Assembly (NCBI RefSeq): GCF_008642275.1
Contig: NZ_CP029189.1
Coordinates: 5,748,001 to 5,812,000 of the forward strand
From: Streptomyces venezuelae
GTDB lineage: Bacteria; Actinomycetota; Actinomycetes; Streptomycetales; Streptomycetaceae
Reading direction: 5' to 3'
Length of the DNA stretch: 64,000 bases
Below are positions 42,132 through 50,859 of the stretch, piece after piece (the stretch's first letter is position 1; each line of letters begins with the position of its first letter). The notes beneath the pieces were generated by a model. That model searched no databases and was not told where the DNA came from. It saw nothing but the letters and a program-made list of their open reading frames with translations. A program made the translations under genes and the position numbers.

Positions 42132-43616
42132 GTGTTCCTGACGATCTCCACCACCGGTTCCTCTGAACGACCCGCCACCGACCTGGGCTATCTGCTGCAC
42201 AAGCATCCCGGCAAGACGCAGGCGTTCTCCACCTCGCACGGCGCCGCTCACGTGTTCTATCCCGAGGCCTCGGCCGAGCGGTGCACGGCGGCCCTGCTGC
42301 TGGAGGTGGACCCCGTCGCGCTCGTGCGGCGCGGCCGGGGCAAGGGCCGGGGCGGGGCTCCGGACGCCGCGCTCGCGCAGTACGTGAACGACCGGCCGTA
42401 CGCCGCGTCCTCGCTGCTCGCCGTCGCGCTCAGCGGAGTGTTCCGTACCGCCCTCAAGGGGCAGTGCGCCGCCCGCCCCGAGCTCCCGGAGCAGACCCGG
42501 CCGCTGCGCGTCGAGATCCCGGTGCTGCCCGCCCGCGGCGGGGCCGAACTCGTGCGCCGGCTGTTCGGCCCGCTCGGCTGGGACCTCGTACAGGCCGAGG
42601 CCGTACCGCTCGACGAGCAGTTCCCGGAGTGGGGGGACTCCCGCTACGTACGGCTCGTCCTGGAGGGCGAGCTGCGCCTGGCCGACGCCCTGCGCCAGCT
42701 CTACGTGCTGCTGCCGGTCCTCGACGACGCCAAGCACTACTGGATCTCCCCGGACGAGGTCGACAAGCTGCTGCGCGCCGGAGAGGGCTGGCTCGCGACG
42801 CACCCCGAGCACGGGCTGATCACCTCCCGCTACCTGGCCCGCCACAAGCGGCTGACCCAGAACGCCATCGAGCGCCTGGAACTGGTCCGCCTCGCCGAGG
42901 CCGACGGCAGCGAGGTCGAGGAGATCGACAACGCGGTCGACGAGACCCGCGACACCGAGGAGCGGCCCGTGCCGCTCGCCGTGCAGCGGCGCGAGGCGAT
43001 CCTGGCCGCCCTGCGGGTGGCCGGAGCCCAGCGGGTGCTGGACCTCGGCTGCGGCCAGGGGCAGTTGCTCCAGGCGCTGCTCGGGGACCCGGCGTACTCC
43101 GAGATCGTCGGTATGGACGTGTCCGTACGGGCCCTGCAGATCGCGGCCCGGCGGCTGCGGCTGGACCGGATGGGCGAGCGGCAGAGCGCGCGCCTGAAGC
43201 TCCTGCAGGGCTCGCTCGCGTACACCGACAAGCGGCTGGCCGGCTACGACGCGGCCGTGCTCAGCGAGGTCATAGAGCACCTGGACCCGGAGCGGCTGCC
43301 CGCGCTGGAGTACGCGGTGTTCGGCTCGGCCCGGCCCCGTACGGTCCTCGTCACCACCCCGAACGTCGAATACAACGTGCGCTGGGAGACCCTGCCCGCC
43401 GGGCACGTCCGCCACGGCGACCACCGCTTCGAGTGGAGCCGCGAGGAGTTCCGCGCCTGGGCCGACGAGGTCGCGCGGCGCCACGGCTACGGGGTCCGGT
43501 ACGTGCCCGTCGGCGACGACGACCCCGAGGTCGGGCCGCCGACCCAGATGGCCGTCTTCACCCAGCACGACGGCACCGACACCACCGACACCCCGAAGGA
43601 GGGCGAGGCAGCATGA
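42132..43616 (+). CDS. hen1: Hen1 3'-terminal RNA ribose 2'-O-methyltransferase
   Basis: A 494-residue protein with the bacterial Hen1 layout. The N-terminal half (about 1-245) is the Hen1-specific domain needed with Pnkp for RNA ligation, and the C-terminal half is the SAM methyltransferase with VLDLGCGQGQLLQ at about 300 and the metal-binding SEVIEHLDPERL at about 376. It methylates the 3'-terminal ribose at the break before ligation so that the repaired RNA cannot be cut again at that site. The stop overlaps the pnkp start (ATGA). Confidence 0.95.
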   Translation: MFLTISTTGSSERPATDLGYLLHKHPGKTQAFSTSHGAAHVFYPEASAERCTAALLLEVDPVALVRRGRGKGRGGAPDAALAQYVNDRPYAASSLLAVALSGVFRTALKGQCAARPELPEQTRPLRVEIPVLPARGGAELVRRLFGPLGWDLVQAEAVPLDEQFPEWGDSRYVRLVLEGELRLADALRQLYVLLPVLDDAKHYWISPDEVDKLLRAGEGWLATHPEHGLITSRYLARHKRLTQNAIERLELVRLAEADGSEVEEIDNAVDETRDTEERPVPLAVQRREAILAALRVAGAQRVLDLGCGQGQLLQALLGDPAYSEIVGMDVSVRALQIAARRLRLDRMGERQSARLKLLQGSLAYTDKRLAGYDAAVLSEVIEHLDPERLPALEYAVFGSARPRTVLVTTPNVEYNVRWETLPAGHVRHGDHRFEWSREEFRAWADEVARRHGYGVRYVPVGDDDPEVGPPTQMAVFTQHDGTDTTDTPKEGEAA

Positions 43617-46177
43617 CCGGCACCGAAACCCCCCGTACGCGCACACTTCCCGTCACCGACCTGTCCCTCGTCGTCCTGATCGGGGCCACCGGATCGGGCA
43701 AGTCCACCTTCGCCCGCCAGCACTTCAAGGCCACCGAGGTCATCTCCTCCGACTACTGCCGGGGCCTGGTGTCGGACGACGAGAACGACCAGAGCGCCAG
43801 CCGCGACGCCTTCGACGTCCTGCACTACATCGCGGGCAAGCGCCTCGCCGCCGGCCGCCTCACCGTCGTCGACGCCACCAGCGTCCAGGCCGACGCCCGC
43901 CGCCAGCTCGTCCAGCTCGCCCGCGAGCACGACGTCCTGCCGATCGCCATCGTCCTGGACATGCCCGAGCAGGTCTGCGCCGAGCGCAATGCCGCCCGCC
44001 CCGACCGTGCCGGTCTGCCCCGCGCGGTCATCCAGCGGCACCGCCGCGACCTGCGGCGCTCGCTGCGCGGTCTGGAGCGCGAGGGCTTCCGCAAGGTCCA
44101 CGTACTGCGCTCCGTCGAGGAGGCCGAGACCGCCGAGGTGGTCCTGGAGAAGCGGTTCAACGACCTCACCCACCTCACCGGCCCCTTCGACATCGTCGGC
44201 GACATCCACGGCTGTTCCTCCGAACTGGAGACCCTGCTCGCCAAGCTCGGCTACGAGGACGGGGTCCACCCCGAGGGCCGCACCGCCGTCTTCGTCGGCG
44301 ACCTCGTCGACCGCGGCCCCGACAGCCCCGGCGTGCTGCGCCGCGTCATGGGCATGGTGAAGTCCGGCAACGCCCTGTGCGTGCCCGGGAACCACGAGAA
44401 CAAGCTCGGCCGTTATCTCAAGGGCTCCAAGGTCCAGCGGACCCACGGCCTCGCCGAGACCATCGAGCAGCTGGAGAAGGAGCCGGAGGAGTTCGTCCAG
44501 GAGGTGCGGGAGTTCATCCGCGGCCTCGTCAGCCACTACGTCCTCGACGGCGGCAGGCTGGTGGTCTGCCACGCCGGGCTGCCCGAGAAGTACCACGGCC
44601 GCACCTCCGGCCGGGTCCGCTCGCACGCTCTCTACGGGGAGACCACCGGCGAGACCGACGAGTTCGGCCTGCCCGTGCGCTACCCGTGGGCCGAGGACTA
44701 CCGGGGCAAGGCCGTCGTGGTCTACGGCCACACCCCGGTCCCCGACACCACCTGGATCAACAACACCATCTGCCTCGACACCGGCGCCGTCTTCGGCGGC
44801 CGGATGACCGCCCTGCGCTGGCCCGAGCGCGAACTGGTCGACGTACCGGCCGAGAAGGTCTGGTACGAGCCGGTCAAGCCGCTCGTCGCCGAGGCGCCGG
44901 GCGGGCACGACGGCCGCCCGCTCGACCTGGCCGACGTGCACGGCCGCCGGGTCGTGGAGACCCGTCACCTCGGCAACGTGAACGTGCGCGAGGAGAACGC
45001 GGCGGCGGCCCTGGAGGTCATGAGCCGCTTCGCGGTGGACCCCCGGCTCGTCCCGTACCTGCCGCCCACCATGGCGCCCACCGCCACCTCCCGCGAGGAG
45101 GGCTACCTGGAGCACCCGGCCGAGGCCTTCGCCCAGTACCGGGCGGACGGCGTCGCCCAGGTGGTGTGCGAGGAGAAGCACATGGGCTCCCGCGCCACCG
45201 TCCTCGTCTGCAAGGACGCCGACGCGGCCCGCGCCCGCTTCGGGGTCGACGGCCCGACGGGCTCCGTCTACACCCGCACCGGGCGGCCCTTCTTCAAGGA
45301 CCCGGAAGTCACCGAGGAGGTCCTCACCCGGCTGCGCTCGGCCGTCACCGCCGCCGGTCTCTGGGAGGAACTCGACACCGACTGGCTGCTGCTCGACGGG
45401 GAACTCCTGCCCTGGTCCCTGAAGTCCGCCGGCCTGCTGCGCAACCAGTACGCCGCGGTGGGTGCGGCTTCCGGCGCCGTCTTCCCGGGCGCCCTCGCCG
45501 CCCTGGAGGCGGCCACCGCCAGGGGCGTCGACACCGGTGAGCTGCTGGAGCGCCAGCGCGGCCGGGCCGCCGACGCGGCCGCGTTCACCGACTCCTACCG
45601 GCGTTACTGCTGGACCACCGACGGTCTGGACGGCGTACGGTTCGCACCGTTCCAGCTGCTGGCGGTGGCCGGGCGGTCGCTGGCCGCGGTGCCCCACGAC
45701 GAGCAGCTGTTCTGGCTGGACCGGCTGGTCGATGCCGACGGCGCCGACCGGCCCGCCGGTACCGGGCTGCTGCACCGCACCGGCCGGATCCTGGTGGACA
45801 CCGCGGACGAGGACTCCGTACGGGCCGGCACCGACTGGTGGCTGGAGCTGACGGCCGCCGGCGGCGAGGGCATGGTCGTCAAGCCCCTGCAGGCGTACGC
45901 CAGGGACGGCAGGGGCCGACTGGTCCAGCCCGGGGTCAAGGTGCGCGGGCGCGAGTACCTGCGGATCATCTACGGGCCGGAGTACACGCGTCCGGACCAC
46001 CTGGAGCGGCTGCGCGAGCGGTTCCTCGGTCACAAGCGTTCGCTGGCCCTGCGCGAGTACGCGCTCGGGCTGGAGGCGCTGGACCGGCTGGCGGCCGACG
46101 AGCCGCTGTGGCGGGTCCACGAGGCGGTCTTCGCGGTCCTCGCGCTGGAGTCGGAACCGGTCGACCCGCGCCTGTGA
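43613..46177 (+). CDS. pnkp: Polynucleotide kinase-phosphatase-ligase Pnkp
   Basis: An 854-residue three-domain RNA repair enzyme. The kinase P-loop GATGSGKST is at 24-32; the metallophosphatase has GDIHGCSSE (about 195), GDLVDRGPDS and PGNHENKL; the adenylyltransferase has EEKHMGSRATV at about 520 with the lysine as AMP acceptor and MVVKP at about 754. It heals both ends of a cleaved RNA (typically tRNA cut by a ribotoxin) and, with Hen1, seals them. ATG 43613 is the only start consistent with the kinase N terminus; the frame stays open upstream inside hen1 but that part is a shadow. Confidence 0.96.
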   Translation: MTGTETPRTRTLPVTDLSLVVLIGATGSGKSTFARQHFKATEVISSDYCRGLVSDDENDQSASRDAFDVLHYIAGKRLAAGRLTVVDATSVQADARRQLVQLAREHDVLPIAIVLDMPEQVCAERNAARPDRAGLPRAVIQRHRRDLRRSLRGLEREGFRKVHVLRSVEEAETAEVVLEKRFNDLTHLTGPFDIVGDIHGCSSELETLLAKLGYEDGVHPEGRTAVFVGDLVDRGPDSPGVLRRVMGMVKSGNALCVPGNHENKLGRYLKGSKVQRTHGLAETIEQLEKEPEEFVQEVREFIRGLVSHYVLDGGRLVVCHAGLPEKYHGRTSGRVRSHALYGETTGETDEFGLPVRYPWAEDYRGKAVVVYGHTPVPDTTWINNTICLDTGAVFGGRMTALRWPERELVDVPAEKVWYEPVKPLVAEAPGGHDGRPLDLADVHGRRVVETRHLGNVNVREENAAAALEVMSRFAVDPRLVPYLPPTMAPTATSREEGYLEHPAEAFAQYRADGVAQVVCEEKHMGSRATVLVCKDADAARARFGVDGPTGSVYTRTGRPFFKDPEVTEEVLTRLRSAVTAAGLWEELDTDWLLLDGELLPWSLKSAGLLRNQYAAVGAASGAVFPGALAALEAATARGVDTGELLERQRGRAADAAAFTDSYRRYCWTTDGLDGVRFAPFQLLAVAGRSLAAVPHDEQLFWLDRLVDADGADRPAGTGLLHRTGRILVDTADEDSVRAGTDWWLELTAAGGEGMVVKPLQAYARDGRGRLVQPGVKVRGREYLRIIYGPEYTRPDHLERLRERFLGHKRSLALREYALGLEALDRLAADEPLWRVHEAVFAVLALESEPVDPRL

Positions 46178-46364
46178 GCCGAATCCGGTACCGCCCCGGA
46201 CCGGGCCGCCTCGTCAGCACGGCCCGTAAAGGGACGGCCCCCGTACGGCCTCGAATTAGGTCGTATGGGGGAACTTTCACGGAGAAGGCCGGGAAAACCA
46301 CCGGCGGGATCGTTCAACCAGGGCAGCGGAATGTCCGCGACCCTGGAAGGACGGAACGTCACCT

Positions 46365-46877
46365 ATGAAGATGACCGCGCGCGGAAGCATTGCGGCACTC
46401 ATGACCTGTATGGCCGCGGCCGGAGCGGCCACCCCGGCCATGGCCCAGTCGGTGCCGGTCGGTGTCCCGCTGGACGCCGTGAAGACCACGCTGGGCGTGG
46501 ACACCCCGCGCGTGGGCACCAGCGTGCCGGTGCCGGTGACGGGAGCGCCCGAGGCGCCCCGCTTCCACAAGGGGAACATGCTCCCGACCCCACTGCTCCC
46601 GTCGGTCCCGGTCGGCACCGAGCTCGGCGGCACCCTCGTCACCTCCCCGGTGCCGAACCTGCTGGGCAAGCCCGAGACGGACGGAGAGGGTTCCGTCGAG
46701 GCGCCGGCCACCGACCTGCTCGCCCGGACCCCCGGCCTGGTCGCCGGCGGCCTGCTGACGATGCCGGACGCCTCCAACTCCGGTGTGCCGAACCTGACCA
46801 TGCCCGAACTGGGCCTGACCACGCCGGAGCTCACGGGCGCGCCCTCGGCGCTTCTCGGCCTCGGCACCCCTCGCTGA
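46365..46877 (+). CDS. Small secreted protein of unknown function
   Basis: A 170-residue protein with a signal peptide (about 1-28, ending TPAMAQ). The mature part is low in complexity, rich in Val, Pro, Thr, Leu and Gly, with repeated [17 protein letters not shown] and [12 protein letters not shown] phrases. I recognise no family; it resembles the valine/proline-rich exported small proteins common in Streptomyces. It ends 46 bases before arcA and may be co-transcribed. Confidence 0.65.
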   Translation: MKMTARGSIAALMTCMAAAGAATPAMAQSVPVGVPLDAVKTTLGVDTPRVGTSVPVPVTGAPEAPRFHKGNMLPTPLLPSVPVGTELGGTLVTSPVPNLLGKPETDGEGSVEAPATDLLARTPGLVAGGLLTMPDASNSGVPNLTMPELGLTTPELTGAPSALLGLGTPR

Positions 46878-46923
46878 GCGGACGCAGGGTCAAAAAGCCG
46901 TTCGGTCTGGGAATGTGTACGGC

Positions 46924-48150
46924 ATGGGATTCCATGTCGACTCCGAGACCGGGCGGCTTCGCCGCGTCATCCTCCACCGGCCCGACCTGGAGCTGAAGCG
47001 GCTCACACCGAGCAACAAGGACGCGCTCCTCTTCGACGACGTGCTGTGGGTGCGCCGGGCCCGCCAGGAGCACGACGGCTTCGCGGACGTGCTGCGGGAC
47101 CGGGGCGTGGAGGTCCACCTCTTCGGGGACCTGCTGTGCGAGGCCCTCGACATCCCCGAGGCGAGGCACCTCGTACTGGACCGGGTCTTCGACGAGAAGG
47201 AGTACGGGCCGCTCGCCACGGACCACCTCCGGGCGGCCTTCGACGGGCTGACCTCGGCCGAGCTGGCGGAGGCACTGGTCGGCGGGATGACCAAACGGGA
47301 GTTCCTGGAGCGGCACGCCGAGCCGGTGTCGGTGCGCTTCCACGCCCTCGATCTGGACGGCTTCCTGCTGGGCCCGCTGCCCAACCACCTCTTCACCCGG
47401 GACACCTCCGCCTGGATCTACGACGGGGTGTCCATCAACGCGATGCGCTGGCCCGCCCGGCGGCGCGAGACGGTCCACTTCGAGGCGATCTACAAGCACC
47501 ACCCGCTCTTCACCACCTCCGGCGCCTTCCACTACTGGTCGCAGGGGCAGGCGGACTACCCGTCGACGATCGAGGGCGGGGACGTACTGGTCATCGGCAA
47601 CGGGGCGGTGCTGATCGGAATGAGCGAGCGGACCACCCCGCAGGCGGTGGAGATGCTGGCGCGCGGCCTGTTCGCCGCCGGTTCGGCGACGTCCATCGTG
47701 GCGCTGGACATGCCGAAGTCGCGGGCCTTCATGCACCTGGACACGGTGATGACGATGGTCGACGGAGATACGTTCACTCAGTACGCCGGGCTCGGGATGC
47801 TCCCCTCGTACACGATCGAGCCGGGCGGCGGGCCGCAGGAGCTGAAGGTGACCGACCACCCGGAGGACCACATGCACCGGGCCATCGCGGCGGCGCTCGG
47901 CCTGGACTCGATCCGGGTGCTGACCGCGACGCAGGACGTGCACTCGGCGGAGCGCGAGCAGTGGGACGACGGGTGCAACGTGCTCGCCGTGGAGCCGGGG
48001 GTGGTGGTCGCCTACGAGCGCAACGTGACGACCAACACGCACCTGCGCAAAATGGGCATCGAGGTGATCGAGATCCCGGGCAGCGAGCTGGGCAGGGGCC
48101 GGGGCGGGCCCCGCTGCATGAGCTGTCCCGTCGAGCGGGACGCGGTCTGA
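46924..48150 (+). CDS. arcA: Arginine deiminase
   Basis: A 408-residue guanidino-modifying enzyme. Typical motifs are [55 protein letters not shown] and the C-terminal [10 protein letters not shown], in which a cysteine is the nucleophile. It converts arginine to citrulline and ammonia. ATG 46924 fits the family start; GTG 46915 is also in frame. The following carbamoyltransferase gene completes citrulline breakdown except for carbamate kinase, which is not seen here. Confidence 0.94.
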   Translation: MGFHVDSETGRLRRVILHRPDLELKRLTPSNKDALLFDDVLWVRRARQEHDGFADVLRDRGVEVHLFGDLLCEALDIPEARHLVLDRVFDEKEYGPLATDHLRAAFDGLTSAELAEALVGGMTKREFLERHAEPVSVRFHALDLDGFLLGPLPNHLFTRDTSAWIYDGVSINAMRWPARRRETVHFEAIYKHHPLFTTSGAFHYWSQGQADYPSTIEGGDVLVIGNGAVLIGMSERTTPQAVEMLARGLFAAGSATSIVALDMPKSRAFMHLDTVMTMVDGDTFTQYAGLGMLPSYTIEPGGGPQELKVTDHPEDHMHRAIAAALGLDSIRVLTATQDVHSAEREQWDDGCNVLAVEPGVVVAYERNVTTNTHLRKMGIEVIEIPGSELGRGRGGPRCMSCPVERDAV

Positions 48151-48223
48151 GGCGGACCGGGCCGGGGGACGGGGCCGGGGGTCTCGGCCAGGGGTCTGGG
48201 CCGGGGGTGCTCCCCGGTCCGCC
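48151..48223 (+). terminator. Possible long-range hairpin after arcA
   Basis: GGCGGACCGG (48151-48160) pairs with CCGGTCCGCC (48214-48223) around a G-rich 53-base loop, immediately after the arcA stop. Confidence 0.4.
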
Positions 48224-48232
48224 CCTCGGACG

Positions 48233-48303
48233 GTCCGTATATCAATACAGGGCATCGTATAGACTTCCAGCATCCCCTGACATCGTGACGCTGGAGCAAC
48301 CCC
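48233..48303 (+). promoter_or_regulatory. AT-rich promoter region of argF
   Basis: The local sequence falls to about 50% GC and includes the hyphenated palindrome GTATATCAATAC and a second TATAGAC some 20 bases downstream. Two CGTATA phrases (48236 and 48255 area) could be half-sites for ArgR, but they do not match a textbook ARG box closely. Confidence 0.35.
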
Positions 48304-49332
48304 ATGGCCACCGACCTCGCCGGCCGCAGTTTTCTCAAGGAGCTGGACTTCACGGCGGCCGAGTTCCGCGGTCTGGTCCAGCTCGCCGCCGACCTGAAGG
48401 CCGCGAAGAAGGCCGGGGCCGAGCAGCGTCTGCTCCAGGGCAGGAACATCGCGCTGATCTTCGAGAAGACCTCCACCCGGACCCGGTGCGCCTTCGAGAT
48501 CGCCGCCGCGGACCAGGGGGCGCACACCACCTACCTCGACCCCGCCGGCTCCCAGATGGGCCACAAGGAGTCGGTCAAGGACACCGCCCGGGTCCTCGGC
48601 CGGATGTTCGACGGGATCGAGTACCGGGGTGACAGCCAGCAGGCCGTCGAGGAGCTCGCCGTCCACTCGGGTGTGCCCGTCTTCAACGGGCTCACCGACG
48701 ACTGGCACCCCACCCAGATGCTGGCCGACCTGCTCACCATGACCGAGCACACCACCAAGCCGCTGGACCGGATCGCCTTCTCCTACCTCGGCGACGCCCG
48801 CTTCAACATGGGCAACTCCTACCTCGTGACCGGTGCGCTGCTGGGCATGGACGTGCGGATCGTCGCGCCCCGGTCCTACTGGCCCGCCGAGTCGGTGGTG
48901 GCCGCGGCCCGGGAGCTCGCGACGGAGAGCGGAGCGCGGATCACGCTGACCGAGGAGGTGGCCGAGGGGGTCGCCGGGGCGGACTTCGTCGTGACCGACA
49001 TCTGGGTGTCCATGGGGGAGCCCAAGGAGGTCTGGGACGAGCGGATCGCGGCCCTGTCCCCGTACGCGGTGACCATGGACGTGCTGCGCGCCACCGGGAA
49101 CCCGGACGTGAAGTTCATGCACTGCCTGCCGGCCTTCCACGACCTCGGCACCAAGGTGGCCCGGGAGATCCACGAGCGGCACGGGCTCGACTCCCTGGAG
49201 GTGACGGACGAGGTGTTCGAGTCGGAGCACTCGATCGTCTTCGACGAGGCCGAGAACCGGCTGCACACCATCAAGGCCGTACTCGTCGCCACCCTCGCCC
49301 GGCCCGGCCGCTCCGGCCTGAGTGACGCATAG
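48304..49332 (+). CDS. argF: Ornithine carbamoyltransferase
   Basis: A 342-residue OTCase. The carbamoyl phosphate motif STRTR is at 57-61, followed by [11 protein letters not shown] and the ornithine/catalytic HCLPAFHD. The enzyme links ornithine and citrulline. Its placement directly after arginine deiminase suggests the catabolic direction (arcB role), although it has its own AT-rich promoter region. No carbamate kinase gene is present in the window. Confidence 0.94.
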   Translation: MATDLAGRSFLKELDFTAAEFRGLVQLAADLKAAKKAGAEQRLLQGRNIALIFEKTSTRTRCAFEIAAADQGAHTTYLDPAGSQMGHKESVKDTARVLGRMFDGIEYRGDSQQAVEELAVHSGVPVFNGLTDDWHPTQMLADLLTMTEHTTKPLDRIAFSYLGDARFNMGNSYLVTGALLGMDVRIVAPRSYWPAESVVAAARELATESGARITLTEEVAEGVAGADFVVTDIWVSMGEPKEVWDERIAALSPYAVTMDVLRATGNPDVKFMHCLPAFHDLGTKVAREIHERHGLDSLEVTDEVFESEHSIVFDEAENRLHTIKAVLVATLARPGRSGLSDA

Positions 49333-49356
49333 TCATACAGGCGTCACGGTCACGCG

Positions 49357-49785
49357 TCACGCGCCGGCGGGGCCGGTCCGCCGTGCGGGCAGGGTGAACC
49401 AGACGGCCTTGCCGTGCGGGGTGGGGCGGTGGCCGCAGTCGGAGCTCAGGCTCCGGATCAGCAGCAGGCCGCGGCCGTGCTCCTGCCAGGGGTCGGGCCG
49501 GCCGGCGTCGGGACGGGCCGACAGGCCGCCGGGCGGGCAGGGATCGCCGTCGTGGACCTCGACCTGGCAGCCGTTCGGGCGCAGTTCCACGACCAGCTCG
49601 ATCGGGGCGCCGGAGCTCGTGTGCTCCACGGCGTTGGCCACCAGTTCCGCCGTCAGGAGTTCCGCCGTGTCCCGGTCGGCGGAGGCGTCGGTGTCGGCCA
49701 GTGCGGTACGCACGAGGGCGCGGGCCATGGGGACGGCGGCCGCCGAGTGCGGCAGGGCGATCCGCCAGGCGGAGGCGTCGGGCAA
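49357..49785 (-). CDS. ATP-binding protein, RsbW/SpoIIAB-like anti-sigma kinase fold
   Basis: A 142-residue HATPase_c_2 protein. The N box is TAELLTAELVANAVEHT and the G box HGRGLLLIRSL. Streptomyces encodes dozens of these stand-alone regulatory kinases whose partners (sigma factors or STAS proteins) are often unlinked; none is adjacent here. The start is uncertain: TTG 49785 is the only candidate, and the upstream in-frame sequence is an Asp-Pro repeat (DPDPDP) lacking ATG or GTG. Confidence 0.8.
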   Translation of the reverse strand: MPDASAWRIALPHSAAAVPMARALVRTALADTDASADRDTAELLTAELVANAVEHTSSGAPIELVVELRPNGCQVEVHDGDPCPPGGLSARPDAGRPDPWQEHGRGLLLIRSLSSDCGHRPTPHGKAVWFTLPARRTGPAGA

Positions 49786-49990
49786 GGAGGGGCCATCCGT
49801 TCCGGGGTCGGGGTCGGGATCGGGGTCGGGTAGGGCGGGAGTGGTGAACTCCTGGTTTCAACGATACGAAGTCGAATTCTCGTTCCGCAGGGCACCCCGT
49901 CACGGCCGCGGCGGACCACGGTCGCCCGGGACCGGGGCCTTCGCCCCGTGGGCCCGCATCCGGCCGACGGGGCGAATATGTCGCGCTTCT

Positions 49991-50004
49991 GTGACGGCAG
50001 TCAC
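49991..50004. promoter_or_regulatory. GTGAC-GGCA-GTCAC operator-like palindrome, copy 1
   Basis: A perfect hyphenated palindrome GTGACGGCAGTCAC, 24 bases before the enoyl-CoA hydratase GTG. Thirteen of its bases recur in the ligase/dehydrogenase divergent promoter 11 kb away. Confidence 0.6.
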
Positions 50005-50027
50005 GATCTGGTGATACCGTCGGTGAG

Positions 50028-50855
50028 GTGAGCCCCTTCACCGGTTCCACACCAGCGACCGAACGGTGGCACCACCTCCGGGTCACCCGGCAGGACGGCG
50101 TCGCCACCGTCACCTTCGACCGCCCCCAGAAGCTGAACGCGCTCACCTTCGGCGCCTACGCCGACCTGCGCGATCTGCTCGGCGAACTGACCCGCGAGCG
50201 CTCCGTACGCGCCCTCGTCCTCGGGGGCGAGGGCCGTGGCTTCTGCTCCGGCGGGGACGTCGACGAGATCATCGGCGCCACCCTCGCCATGGACACCGCC
50301 CAGCTCCTCGACTTCAACCGCATGACCGGCCAGGTGGTGCGCGCCATCCGCGAATGCCCCTTCCCGGTGATCGCCGCCGTGCACGGTGTGGCCGCCGGCG
50401 CCGGAGCGGTCCTCGCACTCGCCGCCGACTTCCGGATCGCCGATCCCACCGCACGCTTCGCCTTCCTCTTCACCCGCGTCGGCCTCTCCGGCGGCGACAT
50501 GGGCGCGGCCTACCTGCTGCCCCGGGTCGTCGGCCTCGGCCACGCCACCCGCCTGCTGATGCTCGGAGAGCCCGTCCACGCGGCCGAGGCCGAGCGGATC
50601 GGCCTGCTCAGCGAGCTCACCGAGGAGGGCAAGGCCCACGTACGGGCCGCCGAACTCGCCGCGCGCCTGGCCGCGGGCCCCGCCCTCGCCCACGCGCAGA
50701 CCAAGGCGCTGCTCACCGCCGAGCTCGACATGCCCCTGGCGGCGTCCGTGGAACTGGACGCCAACACCCAGGCCCTGCTGATGCACGGCCAGGACTACGC
50801 CGAGTTCCACGCCGCCTTCACCGGGAAGCGGCCGCCGGAGTGGAAGGGCAGGTAG
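50028..50855 (+). CDS. Enoyl-CoA hydratase/isomerase family protein
   Basis: A 275-residue crotonase. The oxyanion-hole segments are GEGRGFCSGGDVDE and VHGVAAGAGAVLALAADF; GLSGGDMGAAYLLPRVVG is the substrate-binding helix. It lies 4 bases upstream of the bifunctional salicylyl-CoA hydroxylase gene, so they form an operon. In related gene sets such hydratases act on the ring-reduced or ring-hydroxylated aryl-CoA. Confidence 0.9.
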   Translation: MSPFTGSTPATERWHHLRVTRQDGVATVTFDRPQKLNALTFGAYADLRDLLGELTRERSVRALVLGGEGRGFCSGGDVDEIIGATLAMDTAQLLDFNRMTGQVVRAIRECPFPVIAAVHGVAAGAGAVLALAADFRIADPTARFAFLFTRVGLSGGDMGAAYLLPRVVGLGHATRLLMLGEPVHAAEAERIGLLSELTEEGKAHVRAAELAARLAAGPALAHAQTKALLTAELDMPLAASVELDANTQALLMHGQDYAEFHAAFTGKRPPEWKGR

Positions 50856-50859
50856 CCAC

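Noticed and set aside
42281..43612. An N-terminal extension of Pnkp by ~440 codons
   Set aside because: It is an out-of-frame reading of hen1; Pnkp family proteins start just before the kinase P-loop, as with ATG 43613.
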